This document shows positions 1 through 5,304 of a stretch of 5,619 nucleotides of DNA, one piece after another. Location of the stretch: positions 1 through 5,619 of the forward strand of contig JAUVPT010000126.1 of the NCBI GenBank assembly GCA_030598525.1. Direction: 5' to 3'. Position numbers and translations under genes: made by a program. The notes beneath the pieces are model-generated. The model had not been told where the DNA came from. It saw only the letters and a list, made by a program, of their open reading frames with translations, and did no database searches. Positions within the stretch are counted from its first letter, which is position 1, and each line of letters opens with the position of its first letter. The stretch comes from Gemmatimonadota bacterium. GTDB taxonomy: Bacteria; Gemmatimonadota; Gemmatimonadetes; Palauibacterales; Palauibacteraceae.

Positions 1-782
1 GCTTCGCGGAATTCCACCCCCGTGATGGAGGTGATCTTCTCCGCCATGCGGCTGCCGAATTCCGGGTGGGTGTTGATTCCGGTACCCACGGCAGTGCCGC
101 CGATCGCCAGCTCGCGCAGTGAGTCGCGCGCCCGCTCCACCCGACCGATCCCGTGTCTGACCTGGCTGGCGTACCCGCCGAACTCCTGGCCCAACCGCAT
201 CGGCGTGGCATCCTGCAGGTGGGTGCGTCCGGCCTTGTACACCCCGTTGAACTCGTCCGCTTTGGCTCCGAGCGCTCCCTCCAGGTGTGTCAGGGCCGGG
301 AGGAGTTCGCCCTCGACCGCGAAAAGGGCGGACACGTGTACAGCCGTCGGGATCACGTCGTTGCTGGACTGCCCCATGTTCACGTGGTCGTTCGGGTGCA
401 CGGGCTGCTTGGTTCCGACTTCACCGCCCAGGATCAGGTTGGCGCGGTTCGCCAGGACTTCGTTGGCGTTCATGTTGGTGGACGTTCCGGAGCCCGTCTG
501 GAAGATGTCCAGCACGAAATGGGCGTCGAGCTCGCCGTCCATCAGCTCCTGGGCCGCTTGCTTGATCGCCCCGGCCCGTTCGGCATCGAGCAGTCCGAGG
601 TCCTCGTTCACCTCGGCCGCGGCCCTCTTGATCACTCCCATCGCGTAGAGGAAGCGGCGATCGAAACGAAGCCGGCTGATCGGAAAATTCAGGCGCGCCC
701 TTTCGGTCTGCGCCCCGTACAGCATGTCCGCGGGAATGCGGACGGGACCCATTGAGTCCTTTTCTTCCCTGTACTGTGACAT
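1..782 (-). CDS. fumC: Class II fumarate hydratase (fumarase C), N-terminal 260 residues, cut by window edge
   Basis: Fumarase interconverts fumarate and L-malate in the TCA cycle, in the cytoplasm. Class II enzymes are homotetramers without an Fe-S cluster. Visible motifs in order: GSGTSTNMNANEV at residues 97-109, HPNDHVNMGQSSND at 129-142 (the B-site H129/N131/D132 segment), GRTHLQDATP at 185-194 (catalytic T187-H188), and TGINTHPEF at 234-242. From the ATG at 780-782, the E. coli FumC key residues fall at exactly their E. coli numbers, which supports this start over the in-frame ATG at 750-752. A Shine-Dalgarno-like AAAGGCGGG lies 7 bases upstream. The residues after about 260, including the mobile catalytic loop with its GSSxMPxKxN signature, lie outside the window, so the gene is partial by position, not broken. 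Aspartate ammonia-lyase is the main alternative; the HPNDHVNMGQSSND segment fits fumarase better. The gene is 25 bases downstream of the DUF192 lipoprotein gene and probably co-transcribed with it. Confidence 0.95.
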   Translation of the reverse strand, partial: MSQYREEKDSMGPVRIPADMLYGAQTERARLNFPISRLRFDRRFLYAMGVIKRAAAEVNEDLGLLDAERAGAIKQAAQELMDGELDAHFVLDIFQTGSGTSTNMNANEVLANRANLILGGEVGTKQPVHPNDHVNMGQSSNDVIPTAVHVSALFAVEGELLPALTHLEGALGAKADEFNGVYKAGRTHLQDATPMRLGQEFGGYASQVRHGIGRVERARDSLRELAIGGTAVGTGINTHPEFGSRMAEKITSITGVEFRE

Positions 783-789
783 TATGGCA

Positions 790-798
790 CCCGCCTTT
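790..798 (-). promoter_or_regulatory. Ribosome binding site of fumC
   Basis: On the minus strand this reads AAAGGCGGG, one mismatch from an extended AAGGAGG-type Shine-Dalgarno, with 7 bases before the ATG at 780-782. It lies in the 25-base gap after the DUF192 gene and helps decide the fumC start. Confidence 0.6.
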
Positions 799-807
799 GG
801 TCGATTC

Positions 808-1344
808 TCAGAACTCGAGGCGATCTCCAGGTCCGACCCCGTTCGCCTCGAACCAGCCCTGGTCCATCTCCAGGGCGTACAACATGGGCCCCTGTGAGTA
901 GTAGTTCTGGTCTGACTGGGGCTCCATCTGCTCGATGTTGATGATGACGCCGTTGGCGTCGATGAACGCGATGTCGAGTGAAATCCTCGTATTCCTCATC
1001 CAGAACGAACGCACCTGCGCTGCTCCATATACGAAGAGCATTCCATGGTTCTCGGCGAGCGAATCCCGGTTCATGAGACCCTTCCCTCGCAACTCCTCGT
1101 TGTCGGCGATCTCCGCCGTCACCCCCACGCCACCGATACGGATCTGCGGGGTTCGGACCACCTGTCCGCCGCCGGCCGGCACCGGCTGGCCTGTCTGCTG
1201 ATCCGTCGCGGCGCTGCCGGCTCCGGTGCCTCCCGCCTCTCCACACCCGACGAGCACGGGAATGGCGAGCAACGCGGTGACCAGTGTGATCCGAAGGCCG
1301 ATTCGCCGTAACGAAGGTCGAGCGGGGGTGAAAGCGTGAATCAT
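808..1344 (-). CDS. DUF192 (UPF0127) family lipoprotein
   Basis: The product is a predicted lipoprotein of 178 residues from the ATG at 1342-1344. It has a basic N-terminus (RRIGLR), a hydrophobic stretch and a lipobox LVGC with the lipidated Cys at residue 34, then a low-complexity Gly/Ala/Gln linker (about 35-64). A complete DUF192 domain (PF02643) fills 65-178. Family hallmarks seen are GKGLMNRDSL (88-96 region), GMLFVY (101-106), SFWMRNT (113-119), LDIAFID (123-129) and the closing LYALEMDQGWFEANG...GDRLEF. DUF192 is widespread and its biochemical role is not established, so I assign none. The placement would be membrane-anchored, facing the periplasm or outside. An in-frame TTG at 1390-1392 would add 16 residues (MACTGAS...). 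Neither start has a good Shine-Dalgarno; I prefer the ATG because it gives a normal lipoprotein signal length. It is first in a probable two-gene unit with fumC and diverges from the Fur-family operon. Confidence 0.88.
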   Translation of the reverse strand: MIHAFTPARPSLRRIGLRITLVTALLAIPVLVGCGEAGGTGAGSAATDQQTGQPVPAGGGQVVRTPQIRIGGVGVTAEIADNEELRGKGLMNRDSLAENHGMLFVYGAAQVRSFWMRNTRISLDIAFIDANGVIINIEQMEPQSDQNYYSQGPMLYALEMDQGWFEANGVGPGDRLEF

Positions 1345-1422
1345 GATTCGTAGTCCGGGTGAGGTTCGTGTGGAAGCACCTGTACATGCCAAGATGCGTC
1401 GGCCCGCCCGAGACGCAAGCGG

Positions 1423-1467
1423 ATTGAGAACCGGTCTCGAAACCGATACATTCTCAATACGTTGAGA
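1423..1467. promoter_or_regulatory. Candidate operator: nested TTGAGA/TCTCAA inverted repeats, possible Fur-family binding sites
   Basis: Four related half-sites are visible: TTGAGA at 1424-1429, TCTCGA at 1435-1440 (one mismatch), TCTCAA at 1452-1457 and TTGAGA at 1462-1467. Sites one and three form a perfect 8-base inverted repeat, ATTGAGAA (1423-1430) with TTCTCAAT (1451-1458) and 20 bases between. Sites three and four form a perfect 6-base repeat with a 4-base centre. GAGA-N5-TCTC (1426-1438) makes a tighter palindrome over the promoter spacer. The TGAGAA/TTCTCA words resemble halves of known Fur-box variants (TGAGAAT-N-ATTCTCA), though the spacing here differs. Position over the -35, -10 and start region suggests repression, most simply autoregulation by the adjacent Fur-family protein. 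That link is inference. Confidence 0.5.
1424..1452 (+). promoter_or_regulatory. Predicted sigma70-type promoter driving the Fur-family operon
   Basis: The -35 box TTGAGA (1424-1429) matches TTGACA at 5 of 6 positions. An exactly 17-base spacer leads to the -10 box TACATT (1447-1452), which matches TATAAT at 4 of 6. Transcription would start near 1458-1460, giving a leader of roughly 80-140 bases depending on which start codon the regulator uses. The promoter sits inside the half-site cluster, so a repressor bound there would block it. This is prediction from consensus and spacing only. Confidence 0.6.
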
Positions 1468-1481
1468 CAGCCGTGGGAAGC

Positions 1482-1494
1482 ACCCTCACAGGGT
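1482..1494. repeat. Short inverted repeat in the leader of the Fur-family operon
   Basis: ACCCT (1482-1486) and AGGGT (1490-1494) are perfect complements around a CAC loop. It lies in the predicted 5' leader, between the promoter and the possible start codons. A 5-bp stem with a 3-base loop is weak and has no following U-run, so it is not a terminator. It could be a minor RNA hairpin or chance. Confidence 0.25.
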
Positions 1495-1540
1495 TACCGC
1501 ACGGCCTTCACTGACTTCAAATGCCGCGGGCGAGCCGTCC

Positions 1541-2062
1541 ATGTCCAACCCCACGACCACCGTTTCCATGAGACCGCCGCTCGGGTGCGCGGCCGTGATG
1601 ATGCAGGTCCTCCGGGGTGAGCTCCGTGAGCGCGAGCTCCCCTTCACGCACCAGCGCGAAGCCATTGCGCAGGTCCTGTTCGAGTCCACCCGCCACCTCT
1701 CCGCGGACGACGTGGCGGCGGCCCTTCGCCAACGCGGAGAACACGCGGGCAAAGCGACGGTGTATCGCACCCTGGCCCTTCTCGTAGAGCTCGGACTGGC
1801 TGCTGAGCACGATTTCGATGAAGGGTTCAAGCGATACGAGACACAGGTCGGGGCCGCACAGCACGATCACCTGATCTGCACCGAATGCGGACGGGTCTCG
1901 ACGTTTCACCACCCCGAACTGGACCGAATTCTTGCCGAGGTCGCTGCCGAGAAGGGCTTCGAGACCATTACACGGCAGGTCAAGGTGTTCGGAACATGCA
2001 GCGAGTCCGCCACCTGTCGTGAGGCGCAGCGGACCTATCGGGAAACCGGGCCCATATCTTGA
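1541..2062 (+). CDS. Fur/PerR-family metal-responsive transcriptional regulator
   Basis: The product is a dimeric metal-sensing DNA-binding regulator of 173 residues from the ATG at 1541. Seen in order: helix start LPFTHQREAIAQVL (33-46), RHLSADDVAAAL (51-62), recognition helix KATVYRTLALLVELGL (71-86), then the dimerisation/metal domain with RYETQ (98-102), HDHLICTECGRV (108-119) and FGTCSESATC (150-159). C113/C116 and C153/C159 are the likely structural zinc site; the second pair is spaced Cx5C rather than the common CxxC. By recalled alignment to B. subtilis PerR, H52, E100, H108 and H110 occupy regulatory metal positions, while the Asp104 (PerR) / Glu (Fur) position appears to be T121. 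Fur, PerR and Zur cannot be told apart, so I give no symbol. Typical members start about 10 residues before the TxQR motif, so the ATGs at 1598 or 1601 (M20/M21) are strong alternative starts. No candidate has a clear Shine-Dalgarno. It is first in the plus-strand operon and probably autoregulated through 1423-1467. Confidence 0.92.
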   Translation: MSNPTTTVSMRPPLGCAAVMMQVLRGELRERELPFTHQREAIAQVLFESTRHLSADDVAAALRQRGEHAGKATVYRTLALLVELGLAAEHDFDEGFKRYETQVGAAQHDHLICTECGRVSTFHHPELDRILAEVAAEKGFETITRQVKVFGTCSESATCREAQRTYRETGPIS

Positions 2063-2073
2063 CAGAGAGCGAA

Positions 2074-2658
2074 ATGAACGCGCGTGAGAGGCTCCTTCGC
2101 CTGTTTGTCGAGCGGTCCTTCCAGGAAGGCGACTTCGTACTCGCCTCGGGCCGCCAGAGCCGGTTCTACATCGACTGCCGCACCACGACCATGCACGCTG
2201 AAGGCCAGGTGCTCCTGGGCGAGGTCGGCGCCGACGCGCTCGAGTCCGCCGGTCTGGAGCCGGACGTCATCGGGGGGCTCACGATGGGAGCCGACCCGAT
2301 CGCCTACGCCATCGCCGGAGAGACCTGGCGGCGCGGAAGACCGGTCCACGCTTTTTCCGTGCGGAAGAGGCCCAAGCGGCATGGAACCGGCCAGCGTATC
2401 GAGGGATGTTTCGAGCAGGGGGCCCGTGTCATCGTCGTGGAAGACGTCATCACCACGGGTGGGTCCGCGCTCCAGGCATGTGAAGCCGTTCGGCAGGAAG
2501 GCGGCACGGTCCTGGCGGTGCTCGCCGCCGTGGATCGCCTCGAGGGCGGTCGCGAATCGATTGAGGCAGAGGGTCTCACCGTTCACACCTTGTTCGGGGT
2601 CGACGAGTTCCAGGCCTACCTCGCGAACCCGTCCGCGCCCGTGGAGACAGACAGCTGA
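2074..2658 (+). CDS. pyrE: Orotate phosphoribosyltransferase
   Basis: The enzyme transfers the phosphoribosyl group of PRPP to orotate, giving orotidine 5'-phosphate, the fifth step of de novo UMP synthesis, in the cytoplasm. The 194-residue product (normal for PyrE) has the N-terminal FVLASGRQSRFYIDCR segment (about 21-36), GLTMGADP (68-75), the catalytic-loop signature VRKRPKRHG (96-104) carrying the basic residues that contact PRPP, and the PRPP-binding motif VIVVEDVITTGGS (119-131) with its acidic pair E-D. The ATG at 2074 puts the GRxS motif at the usual distance from the N-terminus. A TTG at 2059 would add five residues (MTESE) and overlap the regulator's TGA as TTGA, so translational coupling is likely either way. 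A GAGAG lies just upstream of the ATG. The stop overlaps the next gene's ATG by one base (TGATG). No other pyr gene is in view, so its placement between a Fur-family gene and proline dehydrogenase is unusual. Confidence 0.93.
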   Translation: MNARERLLRLFVERSFQEGDFVLASGRQSRFYIDCRTTTMHAEGQVLLGEVGADALESAGLEPDVIGGLTMGADPIAYAIAGETWRRGRPVHAFSVRKRPKRHGTGQRIEGCFEQGARVIVVEDVITTGGSALQACEAVRQEGGTVLAVLAAVDRLEGGRESIEAEGLTVHTLFGVDEFQAYLANPSAPVETDS

Positions 2659-3569
2659 TGCTGAAGCAGACACTCCTGTTTCTGAGCGAGCGAAACGACC
2701 TCAAGAGGGTCCTGTTCAAGCTCCCGTTCGCCAACCGGATGTCGGGTCGCTTCGTGGCGGGTGACACGTCGGAGGAAGCGTTGGACGTCGCCCGAGCACT
2801 GAACGCCCACGGCTTTCGGGTCACGCTCGACCTTCTGGGCGAGAGCGTGTCGGATCGTGCCGAGGCCGAGCGCGCAGGTGCCGAGTACGCCGAGAGCCTG
2901 GCGGAGATCGACGCCCATGAGGCGGAGACCACCATATCGCTGAAGCTCACCCAACTCGGGCTCGATATCGACACTGACTTCTGCTACGAAAACCTCCTGG
3001 GGATCGTCCGACGGGCCGACGAGCTTGGCAATTTCGTTCGGATCGACATGGAGGATTCCGAGCACACGCAGACGACAATGGACGTCTTCTACCGGGTGTT
3101 CGAGCAGTACCGAAACGTCGGAATCGTCATCCAGTCCTACCTTCACCGGAGCGAAGCCGACATCGCGCGCCTCGTCGAACTCGGCGCATCGGTTCGCCTG
3201 TGTAAAGGGGCCTACAATGAACCCCCGTCCGTCGCGTTCCAGAAGAAGAGCGAGGTGGACGGGAACTACGTCCACCTGATGAAGATGCTGCTCGATGGTG
3301 GCGCACCCACGGCTATCGCCTCGCACGACGAGAGGATGATCGATGCCACCCTGGAACACGTCTCCCGCAGTGGGATACCGGACAACGCGTTCGAGATTCA
3401 AATGCTGTACGGTGTGAGGCGGGAATACCAGAGGCAGCTGGTGGACAACGGCCTGAACATGAGAATATACGTGCCCTACGGATCCCAGTGGTACTCGTAC
3501 TTCATGCGCCGCATGGCGGAGCGGCCGGCGAACCTTCTGTTCGTCATGCGCGCCGCGCTCGGCGATTGA
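2658..3569 (+). CDS. Proline dehydrogenase (monofunctional, FAD-dependent)
   Basis: This enzyme oxidises L-proline to pyrroline-5-carboxylate, reducing FAD and passing electrons to the quinone pool, the first step of proline catabolism toward glutamate. The 303-residue product matches the size of stand-alone bacterial PRODH (about 300 residues, as in Thermus, Deinococcus and Bacillus), not bifunctional PutA. The TIM-barrel motifs are clear: SLKLTQLG (94-101), RIDMEDSEHT (128-137), GIVIQSYLHR (155-164), VRLCKGAY (179-186), FEIQMLYGVRR (245-255), NMRIYVPYG (267-275) and YFMRRMAERPAN (281-292). That last segment holds the paired arginines (R284, R285) that bind the proline carboxylate in characterised enzymes. 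The ATG at 2658 overlaps the pyrE TGA by one base, with GGAG at 2643-2646 as a distant Shine-Dalgarno. The partner pyrroline-5-carboxylate dehydrogenase is not in this window and must be elsewhere. Symbols such as putB or fadM are used for homologues; none is asserted. Confidence 0.94.
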   Translation: MLKQTLLFLSERNDLKRVLFKLPFANRMSGRFVAGDTSEEALDVARALNAHGFRVTLDLLGESVSDRAEAERAGAEYAESLAEIDAHEAETTISLKLTQLGLDIDTDFCYENLLGIVRRADELGNFVRIDMEDSEHTQTTMDVFYRVFEQYRNVGIVIQSYLHRSEADIARLVELGASVRLCKGAYNEPPSVAFQKKSEVDGNYVHLMKMLLDGGAPTAIASHDERMIDATLEHVSRSGIPDNAFEIQMLYGVRREYQRQLVDNGLNMRIYVPYGSQWYSYFMRRMAERPANLLFVMRAALGD

Positions 3570-3573
3570 CGGC

Positions 3574-3581
3574 AAGGAGAG
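3574..3581 (+). promoter_or_regulatory. Strong ribosome binding site deciding the nfuA GTG start
   Basis: AAGGAGAG is the best Shine-Dalgarno in the window. Seven bases separate it from the GTG at 3589, the normal distance. An ATG at 3584 is only two bases away and opens a frame that stops after three codons (ATG ACG TGG TGA). The in-frame GTG at 3592 is a less well-spaced alternative. It lies in the 19-base gap after the proline dehydrogenase gene. Confidence 0.75.
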
Positions 3582-3588
3582 ATATGAC

Positions 3589-4164
3589 GTGGTGACGTTC
3601 ACGGAAGAAGCGAAGGCCCACGTGGTGGCCTTCCTCGCGGAGGAATCGGAGCCCCTCGCGGTGCGGATAGAAGTTCTCGACTCGAGCCCCCTGGCCCCGC
3701 AATACGACCTGGCCCTGATCGAGGAGTCTGAAAAGGAATCCAACGACCAGGTGTACGAGCAGGGAGGCTTCGAGGTGGTGGTTCCCCGGGCCAGCGTGGA
3801 CCTCTTGCAGGGGGCCACGGTCGATTGGGTGGAATCGATGCAGGGCAGTGGCTTCAAGGTCGAGAACCCCAACATCGTTCCGATCGGAGAGGGCATGGCC
3901 GAGGGCCCCCTCGCCGACCGGGTGAAGCACGTCATCGAGATGCAGGTCAATCCGGCGATCGCCAGCCACGGAGGCAGCGTAACGCTCATCGAGGTACGCG
4001 ACGACGTCGTCTACCTGGAGATGATGGGCGGATGCCAGGGCTGTGGCATGGCCGCGGTCACTCTCGCCCAGGGCATTCGACGGATCATCATGGAAAGCGT
4101 GCCCGACGTCCGGGACATCGTGGACGTCACGAATCACGATGCCGGAGACAATCCCTACTATTGA
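3589..4164 (+). CDS. nfuA: Fe-S cluster carrier protein NfuA (A-type-like plus Nfu domains)
   Basis: NfuA carries a [4Fe-4S] cluster bridged between two monomers and delivers it to apo-proteins such as aconitase and lipoyl synthase, especially under iron limitation or oxidative stress. The 191-residue length equals that of E. coli NfuA. Residues 1 to about 100 form a degenerate A-type (IscA/ErpA-like) domain, recognisable by VDWVESMQGSGFKVENPN (78-95) and containing no cysteine, as expected of the NfuA N-domain. Residues about 106-185 form the Nfu domain: VNPAIASHGGSVTLIEV (120-136) and LEMMGGCQGCGMAAVTL (143-159), with cluster ligands C149 and C152, the same numbers as in E. coli. The GTG at 3589 is chosen for the AAGGAGAG seven bases upstream. 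It follows proline dehydrogenase by 19 bases and precedes the GHL10-like gene by 12. Its place in an operon headed by a Fur-family regulator suggests control by iron or oxidative status (inference). Confidence 0.95.
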   Translation: MVTFTEEAKAHVVAFLAEESEPLAVRIEVLDSSPLAPQYDLALIEESEKESNDQVYEQGGFEVVVPRASVDLLQGATVDWVESMQGSGFKVENPNIVPIGEGMAEGPLADRVKHVIEMQVNPAIASHGGSVTLIEVRDDVVYLEMMGGCQGCGMAAVTLAQGIRRIIMESVPDVRDIVDVTNHDAGDNPYY

Positions 4165-4176
4165 TCGGACTCGCTC

Positions 4177-5292
4177 TTGAAGCGGCGTGACTTCGTCTCG
4201 ACCGCAACCGCCGGGGCGCTCGGCCTGGGCGTTCTCGGTTACGGAGCGCTTCCCCCATCGCTCCTCGGCCGTTTCGCCCCGTCGACCGGTGACTTCAGTG
4301 GCTGGTTGTGGATCGGGCGACGCCCTGAGAAGTCCCCGGCGGAGTGGCGGGCGCTCTTCGCACGCCTCCGCGATGCAGGTATCCGCGGGATCCTGGTCGG
4401 CAGGGCGTTCGATCCTGCGATGGCCGACGCGGCCCACTCGGCGGACCTCGAGTACCACCAGTGGACGTGGATCCTCAACCGGGCCGGGGACACCTGGGCC
4501 CGGGAGAACCACCCCGAATGGTTCACGATCAGCCGGAACGGGGACTCCACTCTCGATGTCCCGCCGTACGTCGGGTATTACCGGTGGGTCTGCCCTTCCC
4601 GGGCACCTGTCCGGGAGTACCTGAGGGGCTTGATCGACGAGGCTGCGGCACAGCCCGGCCTGGACGGCATTCACCTGGACTACATCCGGTACTGTGACGT
4701 CATCCTTCCACGCGGCCTCTGGGAAAAGTACGATCTCGTGCAGGACCGTGAACTCCCGGAATACGACTTCTGCTACTGCGACGTGTGCCGGGAGCAGTTC
4801 GAGGATTTGACCGGACGCGATCCGTTCGAGCTCGACGATCCTTCGTCGGATTCCGACTGGGCGCGATTCCGCTGGGACAGCATCACGCGAGTCGTGACCG
4901 AGCTCTCGGAGACCACGCGTGCCCGGGGGAAGTCGATCAGCGCCGCGGTGTTCGCCACCCCGACGCTGGCCCGCAAGCTGGTGCGGCAGGCGTGGGACGA
5001 ATGGCCCGTGGACCGGCTGTTTCCGATGCTGTATCACCCGGCATACGACCGGGACATCCCGTGGATCGGTCGAAGCGCCGAAGAGGGAGTCCGAGCGCTG
5101 GAGGGCTCGAGCACCGAATTGAATCCGGGGCTCTACGTCCCGGCCCTGTCTCCCGGGGAACTCGCGGAGGCCATTCGCCTGGCCCGGGACGCTGGCGCCG
5201 CCGGGTTTTCCCTGTTCGACCTGAATCCTCTCACCGAAGCTCACATCGCCGCAGTCGAAGCAACGATGCGCGAAACCAGTCTTCGCCAGTAA
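4177..5292 (+). CDS. Tat-exported putative glycoside hydrolase, GHL10/DUF187-like TIM barrel
   Basis: The 371-residue product starts at TTG 4177 with MKRRDFVSTATAGALGLGVL, a twin-arginine signal (K-R-R-D-F) followed by a mild Ala/Gly/Leu hydrophobic stretch to about residue 30; no clean A-x-A cleavage site is evident. The mature part looks like a single (beta/alpha)8 barrel of the glycosyl-hydrolase-like 10 type: WRALFARLRDAGIRGILVG (57-75), WTWIL (96-100), HPEWFTISR (112-120), CPSRAPVREYLRGLIDEAA (139-157), the hallmark GLDGIHLDYIRY (161-172) with acidic D168, FPMLYHPAY (282-290) and GFSLFDLN (343-350). A FCYCDVCREQFEDLTG segment (198-213) holds three cysteines (C199, C201, C204). Substrate is unknown, and GHL10 members are mostly uncharacterised. 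The start is 12 bases after the nfuA stop and in the same frame as nfuA; the Tat motif directly after the TTG supports this start despite only a weak GGAC upstream. Likely last gene of the operon. Confidence 0.8.
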   Translation: MKRRDFVSTATAGALGLGVLGYGALPPSLLGRFAPSTGDFSGWLWIGRRPEKSPAEWRALFARLRDAGIRGILVGRAFDPAMADAAHSADLEYHQWTWILNRAGDTWARENHPEWFTISRNGDSTLDVPPYVGYYRWVCPSRAPVREYLRGLIDEAAAQPGLDGIHLDYIRYCDVILPRGLWEKYDLVQDRELPEYDFCYCDVCREQFEDLTGRDPFELDDPSSDSDWARFRWDSITRVVTELSETTRARGKSISAAVFATPTLARKLVRQAWDEWPVDRLFPMLYHPAYDRDIPWIGRSAEEGVRALEGSSTELNPGLYVPALSPGELAEAIRLARDAGAAGFSLFDLNPLTEAHIAAVEATMRETSLRQ

Positions 5293-5304
5293 CCCGCCGG
5301 CTGA

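Larger units (their letters stand above)
1345..1540. promoter_or_regulatory. Divergent intergenic control region (DUF192-fumC / Fur-family operon)
   Basis: This stretch separates the divergently transcribed DUF192 and Fur-family genes. It holds a rightward sigma70-like promoter (1424-1452), clustered TTGAGA/TCTCAA half-sites (1423-1467) and a short hairpin-capable repeat (1482-1494). I find no convincing leftward -35/-10 pair for the DUF192 gene; its promoter may depart from consensus or need an activator. No tRNA, recognisable riboswitch or credible small gene is seen. The left limit is uncertain if the DUF192 gene uses the TTG at 1392. Confidence 0.6.

Noticed and set aside
22..755. Long plus-strand open frames (208 and 200 codons) over the fumC region
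   Set aside because: They are antisense to a fumarase whose motifs all sit in the minus frame; their translations are low-complexity Arg/Ser/Pro or otherwise unlike proteins, a usual effect of high GC.
1482..1494. ACCCT-CAC-AGGGT hairpin as a terminator or attenuator
   Set aside because: The stem is only five base pairs, there is no U-run and no competing structure, so it is kept only as a low-confidence repeat.
1486..1569. Small minus-strand frame starting METVVVGLDMDG, antisense to the 5' end of the Fur-family gene
   Set aside because: The 27-residue translation looks protein-like, but there is no Shine-Dalgarno, it overlaps the regulator's N-terminal extension and leader, and codon third-position bias also supports the plus strand.
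2059..2073. TTG start for pyrE
   Set aside because: It would make a neat TTGA overlap, but it adds five non-conserved residues and has no Shine-Dalgarno; the ATG at 2074 places the GRxS motif at the usual distance.
2616..3989. 457-codon minus-strand open frame opposite pyrE's end, proline dehydrogenase and nfuA
   Set aside because: It is antisense to two unmistakable genes, shows no domain-like pattern, and changes composition along its length; it is a GC-driven shadow.
3544..5244. 566-codon minus-strand open frame opposite nfuA and the GHL10-like gene
   Set aside because: It is the longest frame in the window, but it is mirrored on well-supported genes. It is rich in Arg/Val/Asp/His, as expected from reverse-strand reading of GC-rich codons, with no recognisable motif.
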